Source: Ailurus styani
Taxonomy: Eukaryota > Chordata > Mammalia > Carnivora > Ailuridae
Assembly: GCA_002007465.1 (NCBI GenBank)
Contig: LNAC01000739.1
Coordinates: 235,570 to 299,569, forward strand
Length of the DNA: 64,000 nucleotides
Direction: 5' to 3'
The notes under the pieces are model-generated. The model had not been told where the DNA came from. It made no database searches and saw only the letters and a program-made list of their open reading frames with translations. Positions 45,763 through 56,479 of this stretch are shown here, piece after piece. Numbering within the stretch: position 1 is the first letter of the stretch; the number at the start of each line of letters is the position of its first letter. The position numbers and the translations under genes were made by a program.

Positions 45763-46080
45763 AAATACTAAAGGAAGTTCTTCGGGTTGAAACTGAAATA
45801 ACACCATGCCGTTATTAGGAAGATATGAAGAACACCAAAAATGTTAAATATGTGAATTCTTTAAAATTAGGGAAGGTTGCCTAAGGCTGAAAATGGAAGA
45901 AGGAAATAATTTGAATGAACATTAAGGCAACTCTTTGAGGTGATGGTAATATTCTGAAACCAGACTGTCATGATGATTGCCCACCTATATACATTTTCTG
46001 AAATCACTGAATTGTAACACTTAAATAGATGAAGGGTTTTTGGTAACTAAATTATACTTAAATAAAGCTATTTTTAAAAA
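45763..46080 (+). mobile_element. old L1/HAL1 relic, right of the twin-primed L1
   Basis: AGAAATACTAAAGGAAGTTCTTCGGGTTGAAACTGAAATAACACC continues the element broken at 44,911. About 45,890-46,080 is an L1M-like 3' end with GAGGTGATGGTAATATTCTG and AAATTATACTTAAATAAAGCT. Confidence 0.7.
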
Positions 46081-46976
46081 TCAATCAATATAACCTATCA
46101 TATTTACAGAATAAAAAAGCAATACCAGATGATATTAATATATGTTTAAAGGCATTTGACATTATTTGATACACTTTAATGATAAAAATATCTCAACAAT
46201 TTAAGAATCCTTAACCTGGGAAAGAGCATCAACAAAAACTTACACCTAACCTCTAATTAAAAAAAAAACAACAACAAACTAAACAGTTTCCTCCTTGTAA
46301 TTTGAAACAAGTCATGGACATCTAGTTTCACTCTTCTTATTTAAGACTCCCTGGAAGTCCTAGCCAATGCCATAAGTAAAATAAATGATAAAATAAAATG
46401 CATATAGATTTAAAAGGAAAATTTAAAACTGTTTATATTCACAAAAAACATGCTTGTTTACATAGAAAACACCAAGAAACATATCCCACAGTTCCTAGAC
46501 ATGAAAAAAAATTGTCATGTTAACAGAATAGAAGATCAGTATACAAAATTGGCTATAGTTCTTCCATTTATTAACAGAGACCAATTGAAAGCTGAAATAA
46601 AAAGTTTTCTTTAAAATGCTCCAAAAGTTAGATATTTCGGTCAAAAACCTAACATCATATGTGAAGTATTAGTACATTGAAAATTATACAAAACTGATAA
46701 GAGAAATAAAATACACAAATAAATGGAGAGATACGGCATGCTCTTAGATTTGAAATTTCAATATAATTACCATGTTAATTCTCTCAAATTGTTCCACAGA
46801 TTAAAGAAATCCCATTCAAGTCCCAGCAGAACCTTGTGAAGATATCTACAATCTGGATCTAAATTGTTTATGGAACACGATGTTACTGTTATAGCTAAAA
46901 TGATGTTGAAAAGAACAAAGCTAGAAGTCTGATTTTAAGTATAACTCTATTAAGCTACAGTAATCAAACTGGTAAG
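46081..46976 (+). mobile_element. old LINE-1 (L1M) ORF2, segment 1
   Basis: TTTAAAGGCATTTGACATTATTTGATACAC, ACTCCCTGGAAGTCCTAGCCAATGCC, and CATGCTCTTAGATTTGAAATTTCAATATAATTACC follow the L1 ORF2 reverse-transcriptase to C-terminal order. It stops at AAGCTACAGTAATCAAACTGG, where an LTR has inserted. Confidence 0.85.
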
Positions 46977-47842
46977 TGTGAGAGAGTCTACTGTGTGAAT
47001 GGAGGTCTCGGTCCTAGGATTCCCCAGGAGAAGATTTAGGTGAGGATCCACACTCAGAATAAAGACACCAGAAGGAAAAGTAGCAAGCACAAAGCAGTTT
47101 ATTAAGGTGAAAGTACACTCTGAAGGTGGGAGAACCAGAAGGTTGAACAGGCCCCTGTGTTGTTTTGGAATAGGTTTAATTGGGTCTCTCTGGGCTGGGA
47201 AGAGCTGTAACATACAGTAGGGTAGTATCTACTGGAAGCTGCATCCATTCCTTTGGGAAACTCCTCCCACAGGTTGAGAGAAGGCACTGTTGCTGTTTTT
47301 TTCTTTTCTTTTCTTTTAAGACTTGTTTATTTGAAAGATAGAATGCACAGATGAGAGCAGGGGGAGAGGCAGAGGGAGAGACTCCTCAAGCCGAATCCCT
47401 GCTGAGCATGGAGCCCAACTTGGGGGCTCGATCCCAGGACCCTGAGTTCATGACTTGAGCTGAAATATAGAGTCAGATGCTTAAGCGACCAAGCCACTGA
47501 GATGCCCTACCTAGGAGGAGGAATTTTTGACCCTACAGGCTGTGTACCAGAATGTTCAAGGCAGACTTTCTCCATGGGGCAGGGCTGTTCCCACAATGCA
47601 AATGCATTATAATGAGTCTAGGGGTTAGCTTGGAGCAGAGGTGGAGCATGTTCTGCACTCTTGGCTCTTGATCTGTCAGTCCCAAGGTTTTGGAAGCCAC
47701 AAGGTCAGGATGTTGAGTTTACGGGTTTATATTGTGTAGGTTATTTATCACCTGTGTTGCCTCCAACTCATGTCTCTATCATTCCCTTTCAAGGGCTTGG
47801 GACTCTACACTGCTCCTGCCTCATTTCTACCTAATAATACTG
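46977..47842 (-). mobile_element. ERV-type solo LTR, family unresolved
   Basis: Read on the minus strand it has LTR architecture: CACCTTAATAAACTGCTTTGTGCTTGC (polyadenylation signal and R/U5-like start), then a pyrimidine-rich end before GGGGAATCCTAGGACCGAGACC. It interrupts the old L1 precisely between two contiguous L1 positions and is itself split by the SINE at 47,298-47,508. Excluding the SINE it is about 650 bases. No retroviral genes are present. Confidence 0.55.
47298..47508 (-). mobile_element. Can-SINE, older, nested in the LTR
   Basis: The tail TTTTCTTTTAAGACTTGTTTATTTGAAAG is at the left and a mutated head (CCAAGCCACTGAGATGCCC) at the right. The divergence suggests an old subfamily. 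Confidence 0.9.
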
Positions 47843-48030
47843 GTGTAATCTTTGTGAAAGGATAGACATATGAATGTGTAAAAGAGAATAGAGTGCAGAA
47901 ATAGATACATATAACCAATGATTTTGACAAAGGTCCAAAGGTAATTCAATGGAGAAAGGATAATCTTTGCAACAAATTGTGCCATAAAAACTGAATACCA
48001 ATATATAAAAAATTGAACATGATTTCTGCC
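47843..48030 (+). mobile_element. old LINE-1 ORF2, segment 2
   Basis: GGATAGACATATGAATGTGTAAAAGAGAATAGAGTGCAGAAATAG, then GATTTTGACAAAGGTCCAAAGGTAATTCAATGG, resume L1 exactly where segment 1 stopped (DQWNR to IFDKG region). Confidence 0.85.
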
Positions 48031-48566
48031 TTTGTAGAGGAGGAAAATATTTGTCTTTTCCCATTTTAGTTTATCCAGCTGGAGCCCTGTATGTGAGACT
48101 CACTAAAGACAGATTAATAACAGAAAAAACAGACGTTTAATAACGTGCATAGCACTTATAAGTGGGAGTACCTAGAGATGCATAACTCAAAATTTAGTTA
48201 GAACTTGGGTTTATAGATCATGTTGGGCTGAAAAAAAAAAAAAAGAAAGAGAGATTTGGGGCTTCTGGGTAGAGAAGACAGGTTATGGGAAAGTGACCAG
48301 GAAAATAAAGATAAACAAGGTTTATTTAGTAAGGCGTGTATTGCAGTTTTAAGTCAGTGTTTTCTCCATTGATAAGAGTCTTCCTCTTCTTGGTAGGAAT
48401 ATTTATAAGTGGAAATTTCCTTCATAAATTTAAATTTCTTGAAAAAGGAGACTTTGTGCCCTGTTTTCAGAGCTCTTTTTGAGTCTGGTGGTTCTCAGTG
48501 GCCTTTAGCTCAAAATAATCTATATGCCAAAGAGGTATATTTTGGGATGACATAGTCTGGTATCTC
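48031..48566 (-). mobile_element. solo LTR, ERVL/MaLR-like, copy 2 of 3
   Basis: The reverse complement shows the same ordered blocks as 7,606-8,108: AAAATATACCTCTTTGG, GCTCTGAAAACAG, GGAAATTTCCACTTATAA, TTATTAAACGTCTG and a final GACAAATATTTTCCTCCTCTACA. It is a second interruption of the same old L1. Confidence 0.7.
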
Positions 48567-48982
48567 TTACCTTATACTTCATACAAAAATTAATTCAAAA
48601 TTAATAATAAATCTAAATGTAAATGTAAAATGATAATGTTTTTTAAAAGAAAACGTATGAGAAAATCTTTATGACCTCAGATTAACCAAACTGCTCTGTT
48701 AAAACATCAAAAGAATGATTTAAAAAAATATTTGATAATTGGGCTTTATCAAAATTGACAATTTTTGCTCTGGGAAAGATATTGTTAATAGAATACAGAG
48801 ATAAGCTAACAACTGAAGAAAATACTTTCTCCATATCTGTTGAAGGACAATATGTAAAATATTTGAATTAATTTGAATATTTGAATAATAATTCACCACT
48901 GAAGATATACTGATGGCAATTATGCACAATAAAAGATGCTCAACACCTTAGTCATGAAAAGTGCCAATTAAAAACTCAGTGC
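48567..48982 (+). mobile_element. old LINE-1 ORF2, segment 3
   Basis: CATACAAAAATTAATTCAAAATTAATAATAAATCTAAATGTAAATG and GGGCTTTATCAAAATTGACAATTTTTGCTCTG are L1 KDLNVR and IKLKSFC segments, degraded. Confidence 0.83.
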
Positions 48983-48998
48983 AATAACCACTGCACAT

Positions 48999-49197
48999 GG
49001 GCGCCTGGGTGGCTCAGTGGGTTAATGCCTCTGCTTTCGGCTCAGGTCATGATCTCAGGGTCCTGGGATCGAGGCCCGCATCGGGCTCCCTGCTCAGCGG
49101 GGAGCCTGCTTCCCCCTCTCTCTCTCTGCCTGCCTCTCTGCCTCCTTGTGATCTCTCTCCCTCTGTGAAATAAATAAATAAAATCTTTAAAAAAAAA
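48999..49197 (+). mobile_element. Can-SINE, young, with target repeats
   Basis: AATAACCACTGCACA/AATAACCACTGCACA flanks it at 48,983-48,997 and about 49,198-49,212. The body is nearly identical to 17,452-17,656 (AAAG to AATG and TTTT to TTTC are the only body changes I see). Confidence 0.98.
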
Positions 49198-49212
49198 ATA
49201 ACCACTGCACAA

Positions 49213-49800
49213 CCAAAGATTTTTAAAATAACAAGAGTAAGCATTGAGGATCTGAACAAATGTGACTCTCAGACACTGTTGGAGGGAATGCAAAATCATA
49301 TTTTTTGTATATACTTAAACATACTCTTGCCATATATCTAGCAACTCCTTTCCCAGGTGTTTACTCAGAGAAATAAAAGCTTTTGCTGAAAAATAACCTG
49401 CATATGAATGTTGGTAGCAGTGTAATTTGTAATTGTCAAAACCTACAAACAGATGTCCTTATGGGTATGCACTCATACAATAGTGTGCCACTCAGCAATA
49501 AAAAGGAAATGCTGTTACATGCAGCAATGTAGATCAGTCTCAAATGCATCATGCTTCCTGAAAGAAGCCAAAATCAAAAGGTTACAAACTGTATCACACT
49601 GTGTGATTTCATTTACATGACATTCTGGAAAAGTCACAGGTATCAGAAAGGAAAATAATTAGTGGTAGAATGAGATGGGGGGAGGAATTGAGGAAAACAG
49701 AATTTTTTGTGGTAAGGGAATTCTTCTGTATCCCAGTCATGTTTGTGATTACCCATCTCTATGAATTTCTCAAAATTCACTCAATGTGTATAAATGTATT
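49213..49800 (+). mobile_element. old LINE-1, final segment with 3' UTR
   Basis: GACACTGTTGGAGGGAATGCAAAATC, CCACTCAGCAATAAAAAGGAAATGCTG, and a 3' UTR ending CAAAATTCACTCAATGTGTATAAATG. Total length with segments 1-3 is about 2.1 kb of L1. Confidence 0.83.
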
Positions 49801-49960
49801 CATTTCCATTTTGAATTGAATTCATATCTATCTATATATGTATATATATATTCTATTCAGTAAATTTTATGTGGATACATATACATACATGTATTATAAA
49901 TATTACTGTATGTAATTAGAATGAATTTAAATAAAGTTCTAATTAGACAAGATGAGATGT
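49801..49960. other. TA-rich unassigned
   Basis: ATATAT and TACATA runs near 49,828-49,890. Nothing else is recognised. Confidence 0.5.
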
Positions 49961-50560
49961 CTATTTTTCTTCTCAATGCTTCCATCATACTCTTCATCCA
50001 TTTGTCTATCTTTCTTTCTTCTGAATTTCTTCAGAGCTCTTTCATTTTGTAATTTCTCTTTTTAGCTACATCTTCTATGCCATTTAATCTATCCACAGAG
50101 TTTTAATTATGGCTATTCTATTTTCTTAGAAGCTCTAGTTGTTTTTCCTGTTTTGCATTTTTGAATAGCATCTTCTTTCTTTTCCATTATCTTATACTTT
50201 CTCTTAATTATTAAAATATTTTACATATCTATTTACTAATCTATACAAAACAATATGTTTTTTATTATTTTTGATAGGCCAATATTCCACTAAGTGACAT
50301 ATAAGATGCATGTCTTTCTTTCTTTCTTTCTTTTTCATGATCTTATTTGCCTGGGCTTTCTTTTTGGAAATTTGTCAGTGTTGTGCTCCTCCAGAGAATA
50401 TTTGCTTTTGCTTTTTCTTTTACTAGGCACCTTGGTGAACTAACAGTAAGGACCAATCTAATTAAATTCTCAGCTTGGAGTTTCTTGAGTCAGGTAGTTG
50501 GTGTAAATAAAATCCCCAGTCATTCTAAGAGGAAGTCTGCAGTTAAAAAGTCTCAGGGGA
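49961..50560 (-). mobile_element. probable old L1 antisense (5' part), weak
   Basis: TTTCTTCAGAGCTCTTTCATTTTG, CCACAGAGTTTTAATTATGG and TGCTCCTCCAGAGAATATTTGCTTTTGC...AATAAAATCCCCAG resemble antisense L1 5'-region sequence. A (TTTC)n run lies at 50,312-50,333. The assignment is by wording only. Confidence 0.4.
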
Positions 50561-50885
50561 TACTCTTTCTTTTTATCCTTTTAAGATGAGAAAAAAAAGT
50601 TTTCTTGCCAACTACTTTGGATGGTGGGCATATTGTTTCTAAAACTTTCACTGAGTTTATAAACTTTCAAAGGAGATTTGTGCAGGAATTTCTGTTTCAG
50701 CTCTGTAGTTAAAGTTTTCAAGGACCTGAAACATGTCCTCCATCCTCTGTATAATTGTTGTATCCCGAGTCTTTTGATTAAAGAGATTGATAAATGCTCA
50801 CTGGAGAGGCATTTTCCATGGACAACTGTCTTTACCACTGTAGAATTTTATATTACCATAGAGTTTTTCCGTATTTCCTTGAAAA
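50561..50885. other. unassigned
   Basis: Overlapping frames on both strands (50,581-50,838; 50,678-50,890) have no domain. Confidence 0.45.
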
Positions 50886-50900
50886 TCTAACTATGCTTTT

Positions 50901-51077
50901 TTTGGGGGGGGGAGTGAAGGGGGGTGTGGGAGAGGGAGAGAGAGAATCCTAAGGTGGCTCCACACCCTGTGGGGCCCCGACAGAGGGCTCCACACTTCAG
51001 ATATCCAGACCTCGAAATCATGACCCGAGCCTAAATCAAGAGTAGCACGCTTAAGCGACTGAGCCACCCAGGTGCCC
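50901..51077 (-). mobile_element. Can-SINE lacking its usual A-rich tail
   Basis: TCTAACTATGCTTTT is exact at 50,886-50,900 and 51,078-51,092. The left end reads TTTGGGGGGGGGAGTGAAGG instead of the usual TTTAAAGATTTTATTTATTTATTTGAG. The head GACTGAGCCACCCAGGTGCCC is intact. Confidence 0.92.
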
Positions 51078-51289
51078 TCTAACTATGCTTTTGAAATGTT
51101 GTCAGTTCTACTTAATTTAGCATTTCCAGTTGTTTTTAGTAGGGCTTTTTTTTCAGGTATCGTAGGAAATACAGTTGACTATATTGCCATAAACAAAAGT
51201 GGTTATTATTATGTAATTGCCTTTATTTAATTCCAAATTAATAACCATCCTCATAGTTTATTTGAATTCGGTTGGACTTTTCAAAGCCA

Positions 51290-51644
51290 GAATATGCTAC
51301 TCCAAATTATGCCTCTTTGGAAGAAGGACTTTTTTTAAGAAACAATAGACAAAGGAGAAATTCTGAAAACAGAGTAGAAGTTATCTGTTTGTAAGGGAAA
51401 TTTATATTACACATAAAGGAAATTTCCATTTGTAAGAGCCTCTCCATCTCTGGACAAGGAAGAGAAGGATTACCCTAAATCACAAGAAAATCTTACAGTG
51501 AATGCACAGACTTACACACTTAACAGAGCTTAATCTTGTTTACCCTGTTTTTTCTGGTCACCTCCTCTTAAGTGGCCTCCCCACACCCTTCCTTTATTTC
51601 TTTCATCTTTAGCTGAAGATGGTATTTAGGCTTAGACTATTTTC
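51290..51644 (+). mobile_element. solo LTR, ERVL/MaLR-like, copy 3 of 3, left part
   Basis: CCAAATTATGCCTCTTTGGAAG, AAATTCTGAAAACAGAGTAGAAGTTATCTG and GGAAATTTCCATTTGTAAGAGCC match copies 1 and 2 in order. A SINE splits it in the TATA-proximal part. Confidence 0.72.
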
Positions 51645-51878
51645 TTTTAAGATTTTTAAAATTTATTTATTTATTTATTTATTTATTTATTTTAATGAGA
51701 CTGAGAGAGCGAGTGGGAGTGGGAGCAGGGGGAGGGGCAAAGGTAGAAGGAGAGAATCTCCAGCGGACTCCACTCCAAGCTCAGAACCCCCTGCCAGGGC
51801 TTGATCTCAGGACCTGGTGATCATGACCTGAGCTGAAACCAGAGTTGGATGCTTAACCGACTGAGTTACTCAGGCACA
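51645..51878 (-). mobile_element. Can-SINE with expanded (ATTT)n tail, inside the LTR
   Basis: The tail holds about 30 bases of ATTT repeat. The head CGACTGAGTTACTCAGGCAC is mutated. The target repeat is GGCTTAGACT/AGCTTAGATT. Confidence 0.9.
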
Positions 51879-52072
51879 TAATAAGCTTAGATTCTAAGCA
51901 ACCTCTGAGAATTACTTGTTTTTCCTTGGTTATCTCCCATGTATACATAAATTGTACATACTTATAAATTTCTGTTTGTTTTCTCTTGTTAATCTGTCCT
52001 TTGCTACAGGGACCCTACCTGAGAAATTAGAAGGGTAAAAGGAAAACTATTTTTTTTCTCTCTTACCAAAAA
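51879..52072 (+). mobile_element. solo LTR copy 3, right part
   Basis: TTGGTTATCTCCCATGTATACATAAATTG, GTTTTCTCTTGTTAATCTGTCC and GAGAAATTAGAAGGGTAAAAGGAAAACTATT complete the LTR. Confidence 0.72.
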
Positions 52073-52716
52073 TTTTTCTATTTAGACTGGCAAGATCATG
52101 TAAGAAGTGTACTTTACATATGTAAATGGCTGATATAACTAAATTTATTCCTATTTATTCTAAGAAGTGATAATTATGCTGATCATAATCCCAGCCAATG
52201 AGCCATATTGTATTTGTAGATAGGGAATGCATGACCTAGAAGCATGTCCAGAAGCAGAGAAGATATATTCCAAGTAGGTCACACACATATTTGGCAAACA
52301 TGAGGGATAGGGTCATCACCCTGGAATTGTCTGGCTAATGTGAATCAGTCCAAAATGAGTAAACACATGGGCTTGAATTTAATGTAAGCATAGTTGACTA
52401 AAATGTTCCAAGTTGAGGAAGGCACAGAAGAAATTCTCAGAATAAAGAACTGAAGATGAGAAAAATGGGAAAGAAAGAGGAACACCATAGAAAAAGAGAA
52501 AAAATATATTCGAACAAGCATCTTTAAAAAATTGACTATGTCATTACTGCAACTGTTTCTCCCAACTTGCTTCCCCTATGAAGCTTAAAGATCCTCATCA
52601 AACCTCTATTACACATTATTTCTGTGCCTTCCTTGTCTGGAGTATGTTCACAGAGTGGCACGAAGAGTTCTATGCTTACCTACAGGAGCAGTCTTAATTC
52701 CCTCCCCATACCCTGC
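52073..52716. other. unassigned
   Basis: No gene or clear repeat is recognised. Confidence 0.5.
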
Positions 52717-52734
52717 AAAAAAATAAAATTTCAA

Positions 52735-52896
52735 GGGGACCCTGGGTGGCTCAGTTGGTTAAGCATCTGATCTGATTGTGGTGCAGGTCATGGTCTCACG
52801 GTCACGAGATGTTGCCCTGCATCCAGCTCTGCCCTCGGGCGAGTCTGCTTGAGATTCTCTCTCCCTCTCCCTCAGCCCCTTCCCCCCGGACACCCA

Positions 52897-52938
<42 letters not shown>

Positions 52939-52974
52939 CCCTGTCTCTCTCAAATAAATAAATAATAAAATCTT
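52735..52974 (+). mobile_element. Can-SINE, intermediate, with (CT)n expansion
   Basis: Target repeat AAAAAAATAAAATTTCAA on both sides (52,717-52,734 and about 52,975-52,992). The head GGACCCTGGGTGGCTCAGTTGGTTAAGCATCTG is followed by a (CT)n run of about 36 bases (52,899-52,934). Open frames on both strands here are SINE artefacts. Confidence 0.95.
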
Positions 52975-52992
52975 TAAAAAAATAAAATTTCA

Positions 52993-54658
52993 AAATGTGT
53001 TCTCCTATATTGCAGTTCGCTAAGAAAGCATATCTCTGCAGATTTGTGCTTGTTTTGTTTTGATTTTGATATTTACATAAATTAGGAATAGGTGAAAAAA
53101 TGATTGCAAAAGAACATTTTAAGTATTTTTAAATAGAATAAACATTTTCAGTAAGGTAGTGACTTGAATTTTCTTATTTATCTATTTTCTACTTACTTCC
53201 TAGGACATTAAATTTTATTTCAGCTTATATAATGATTTCTTAAATATATTTAAGAATCAAACCTGATTACTGGAGTTTTTAAAAAATGTACAACAGCAGT
53301 TATACTAAATGACAGCATGACAAAGGATATTCAGGGTTTATAAGAGCATTAATTTGAAAGATATGAGTATTCAGATTTATTAGGATGTTATTTAATATTG
53401 ATTTAACATATTTCTAATCTTCGAACCAATCTTCAATCACCTTTAAGGTTAAAGGAAACCATCATAAAACATGGGCTTATGTTAATATACCACAGTTGAT
53501 TAAGAACAATTATTTAAGTATTTACATAAACGATTATTTTGAAAAATCAAAATATAGGCTTGCAATTATCCCATTTGGTCACAGGCCACATCTGGTTGAT
53601 TTTTATCTGCTTTGATCACTTGCTACAATCCATGATAATGATTTTAATTAAATTAAACAGACCATTTAAAATTTTTATGTGTACAGTTATAATTCCTCTA
53701 ATAAAAGTCATAAGCATATGCCTAAATAGTTAATACTTATGAAAAGGTTTTTGAATGTTCTAATTATAAAACATATAAAATTAACCATTGAAAAAATTAA
53801 TATTTTTCTGAAGCATTTGCAATTTACCTAGGAGCACAAAGCGAGGTCTTTACTAATTAGAACAATACTGGAATGAAAACACATTTATTCAAATGAGAAT
53901 AAATAAAATAAACTCAACATGATTATTTCAGGATATACAATAGCTAAGTAATAATTTACAAGAGAGAAGTAATGCTTCTAAAGCTGTTGGCTCATTATTC
54001 TGTCAAGGAATGAAAGGATAATGGCTGTTGAAAATTCCTTGTACATGTCATTATATTCTAACTTCAAATATTTCAAATCATTTACAGACTATTGAACCCA
54101 TCGGTTCATTCACTAAATTCTCTGGCTTTCAAGTTCACAGAAGGAACTCTTTCACACAAGCTCATGCCAAATCTTCAAGTCCTTTAATTTGTTGTTCTCT
54201 TAAGTTGTTTATTGGCATTGACCTTTAACTCTTCTAAATACACCCTCAAAATACATTGCTAGAATATGTCAATAATTATTAAATAGGAAGAATAAATAGT
54301 AAACACTTTGTGGATCTTTAGAGTAGAAAAGTAAGTGTCTAAAATAAAAGAAAGGTTCAAAAGAATAGGATTAAAAATATAAGTATCAATGTTGTGAGGA
54401 AACTGAAATTTATCCAAGTTCAATTTTGTTGTTTTATAGGCCACCATAGTTTTAAAGCAAAATATTTATTGAATGAACACACTTTGAGACTACCTCTATA
54501 AACTAGATCTCAAAGTAACTGCCTGAAGACAGGCTTTCCTACAGCCATGTTCCAATAAATATGAAAAGTAAATACCTCTCTGGAACATGCATTCTTACTT
54601 AGAGGAACTCCACTGTTGTCTATAAGCTGACATCCTTCCATTTCACACATTTTATGTT
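52993..54658. other. unassigned AT-rich sequence
   Basis: No gene or clear repeat is recognised in about 1.7 kb. Open frames at 53,539-53,733, 54,028-54,228 and 54,259-54,447 are short and without domains. Confidence 0.5.
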
Positions 54659-54670
54659 AGTGTCTACTTT

Positions 54671-54868
54671 TTTTTTTTAAGACTTTATTTATTTATTTGA
54701 CAGAGAGAGAGAGATCAGATCCCAAGAAGGCAGACAGGCAGGCAGAGAGAGGAGGAAGCAGGCTCCCTGCAGAGCAGAGAGCCCAATGTGGGCCTTGATC
54801 CCAGGACCCTGAGATCATGACCTGAGCTGAAGGCAGAGGCTTTAACCCACTGAGCCACCCAGACACCC
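54671..54868 (-). mobile_element. Can-SINE, first of a same-site pair
   Basis: Flanked by AGTGTCTACTTT (54,659-54,670) and AGTGCCTACTTT (54,869-54,880). The body has the CAAGAAGGCAGACAGGCAGGCAG form. Confidence 0.96.
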
Positions 54869-54882
54869 AGTGCCTACTTTCT

Positions 54883-55087
54883 TTTTTTTTTTTTTAAAGA
54901 TTTATTTATTTATTTATTTCACAGAGGGAGAGAGATCACAAGGAGGCAGAGAGGCAGGCAGAGAGAGAGGGGGAAGCAGGCTTCCCGCTGAGCAGGGAGC
55001 CCGATGCGGGCCTCGATCCCAGGACCCTGAGATCATGACCTGAGCCGAAAGCAGAGGCTTTAACCCACTGAGCCACCCAGGTGCCCC
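54883..55087 (-). mobile_element. Can-SINE, second of a same-site pair, young subfamily
   Basis: Flanked by AGTGCCTACTTTCTTT on both sides (54,869 and 55,088). It has the TCACAGAGGGAGAGAGATCACAAGGAGGCAG wording, the same subfamily as 17,452 and 48,999. Confidence 0.97.
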
Positions 55088-55269
55088 AGTGCCTACTTTC
55101 TTTAAGAATATAAGCTTGTAACCCCTGTGAACCATACCCACCGATTTAAAAGAAACAAGATCATGCTATGCTATGAGAAAAAATCACTTTGTTCAGTTAT
55201 AATCTTGAAGCTTGCTAGTAGTTACAGTGAAATTTTAGTGACAATGACAACTTTAATTACCTCATATTT

Positions 55270-55450
55270 ACTATTGACAAGATGCAGGTATTTTTCCCTA
55301 ATTCTCTCATGTATTCTTCATAACAGCACTGTAGATAAAGTGTTTAAATGGTCCTTGTCCAGATTGGGTAGCAAAGGATCAAAGAGATTATATGATATTG
55401 CCGAGGTCACACAGCTATAGTTCAGATTCTGACTTTCTCACACCAAATAA
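55270..55450 (-). mobile_element. MIR SINE relic
   Basis: TCTTCATAACAGCACTGTAGATAAAG, GGTAGCAAAGGATCAAAGAG, and GCCGAGGTCACACAGCTATAGTTCAGATTCTGAC follow the antisense MIR core (CAAGGTCACACAGCTAGTAAGTGG). The open frame at 55,127-55,420 runs across it. Confidence 0.75.
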
Positions 55451-55588
55451 TAGAATGAAGAAACTATGATAAAATGATAAACCCTCAAAATGATAAACAT
55501 GAGACAAAGTATAATCTCTCTATACCTGTGTTAAAAATTATTCTTTTCTATGAATATTTATATAACTCATCCTTTTTCGAACAGTTTT

Positions 55589-55779
55589 TTTTTTAAAGAT
55601 TTTATTTATTTTTTTGACAGAGGGAGATTACAAGTAGGCAGAGAGGCAGGCAGAGAGAGAGGAGGGAGCAGGCTCCCTGCTGAGCAGGGAGCCCGATGTG
55701 GGCCTCGATCCCGGGACCCTGAGATCATGACCTGAGCCGAAGGCAGAGGCTTTAATCCACTGAGCCACCCAGGTGCCCA
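55589..55779 (-). mobile_element. Can-SINE, young type
   Basis: Target repeats CTTTTTCGAACAGTTTT and ATTTTTTGAACAGTTTT, allowing two mismatches. The body is CAAGTAGGCAGAGAGGCAGGCAGAGAG, GAGCAGGGAGCCCGATG. Confidence 0.96.
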
Positions 55780-56040
55780 TTTTTTGAACAGTTTTAATGA
55801 CTATCAGGACAATGTCTTGGTGGCCAGGCTCAATCACAAATGTAACTAAATAAGAACGGTTAGGCTTCTGATCAAGGTAGGAATTTGAATTTATACTCTA
55901 CACATATAACCATGGAATATAAAATATTTTTTAAAATGTTCAAAATGATACAAATGAGATTAAAAGTTTATACATTTGTCTATGGACAAGATACAAATCA
56001 GGAAGGCATTTTCATGAGTGGAGTTTAAAACACAGGTTCT

Positions 56041-56258
56041 GGGGTACCTGGATGGCTCAGTCAATTAAACATCTGATTCTTGATACTGGCTCAGGTCACG
56101 ATCTCAGGGTTGTGAGAGCAAGCCCCAAGTCAGGCTCCACACTCAGTGGGGAGTCTGGTTCTATGTCTCTCTTTCCCTCTGTCCCTCCTCCTGTTTGCTC
56201 TCTCTCTGTCTCTAAAAATAAATAAATAAATAAATCTTAAAAACAAAACGAAACAAAA
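56041..56258 (+). mobile_element. Can-SINE, older subfamily
   Basis: The head GGGGTACCTGGATGGCTCAGTCAATTAAACATCTG has older-subfamily substitutions. The target repeats are AACACAGGTTCTGGG/AACCCACATGTTCTGGG. The tail is (AAAT)n followed by ACAAAACGAAACAAAAAA. Confidence 0.93.
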
Positions 56259-56354
56259 AACCCACATGTTCTGGGTCCAGGACAAACCAGTGCTGATCAG
56301 GAGTTTGTATTTACATGAATGCAAATGCAAAATTATGTAATATCTCTCTGTGAT

Positions 56355-56400
56355 CTCTCTCTCTCTCGCTCTCTCTCTCTCACACACACACACACACAAA
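56355..56400 (+). repeat. (CT)n(CA)n compound microsatellite
   Basis: Runs of CT with one CGCT, then CA. A T-A-rich (CATATATATAC) tract follows near 56,427. Confidence 0.95.
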
Positions 56401-56479
56401 CACCTATCCACCACCCCCCAACACACACATATATATACACTTTTACGATGAGCAAAGTAGTAGTTGAAGCCAGGTTGAC

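Noticed and set aside
47000..47850. Intact endogenous retrovirus
   Set aside because: Only LTR-like sequence is present. No gag, pol or env similarity is seen near any of the LTRs in the window.
52759..52993. Arg/Glu-rich and Ser/Leu-rich frames
   Set aside because: They are translations of the (CT)n tract of a SINE.
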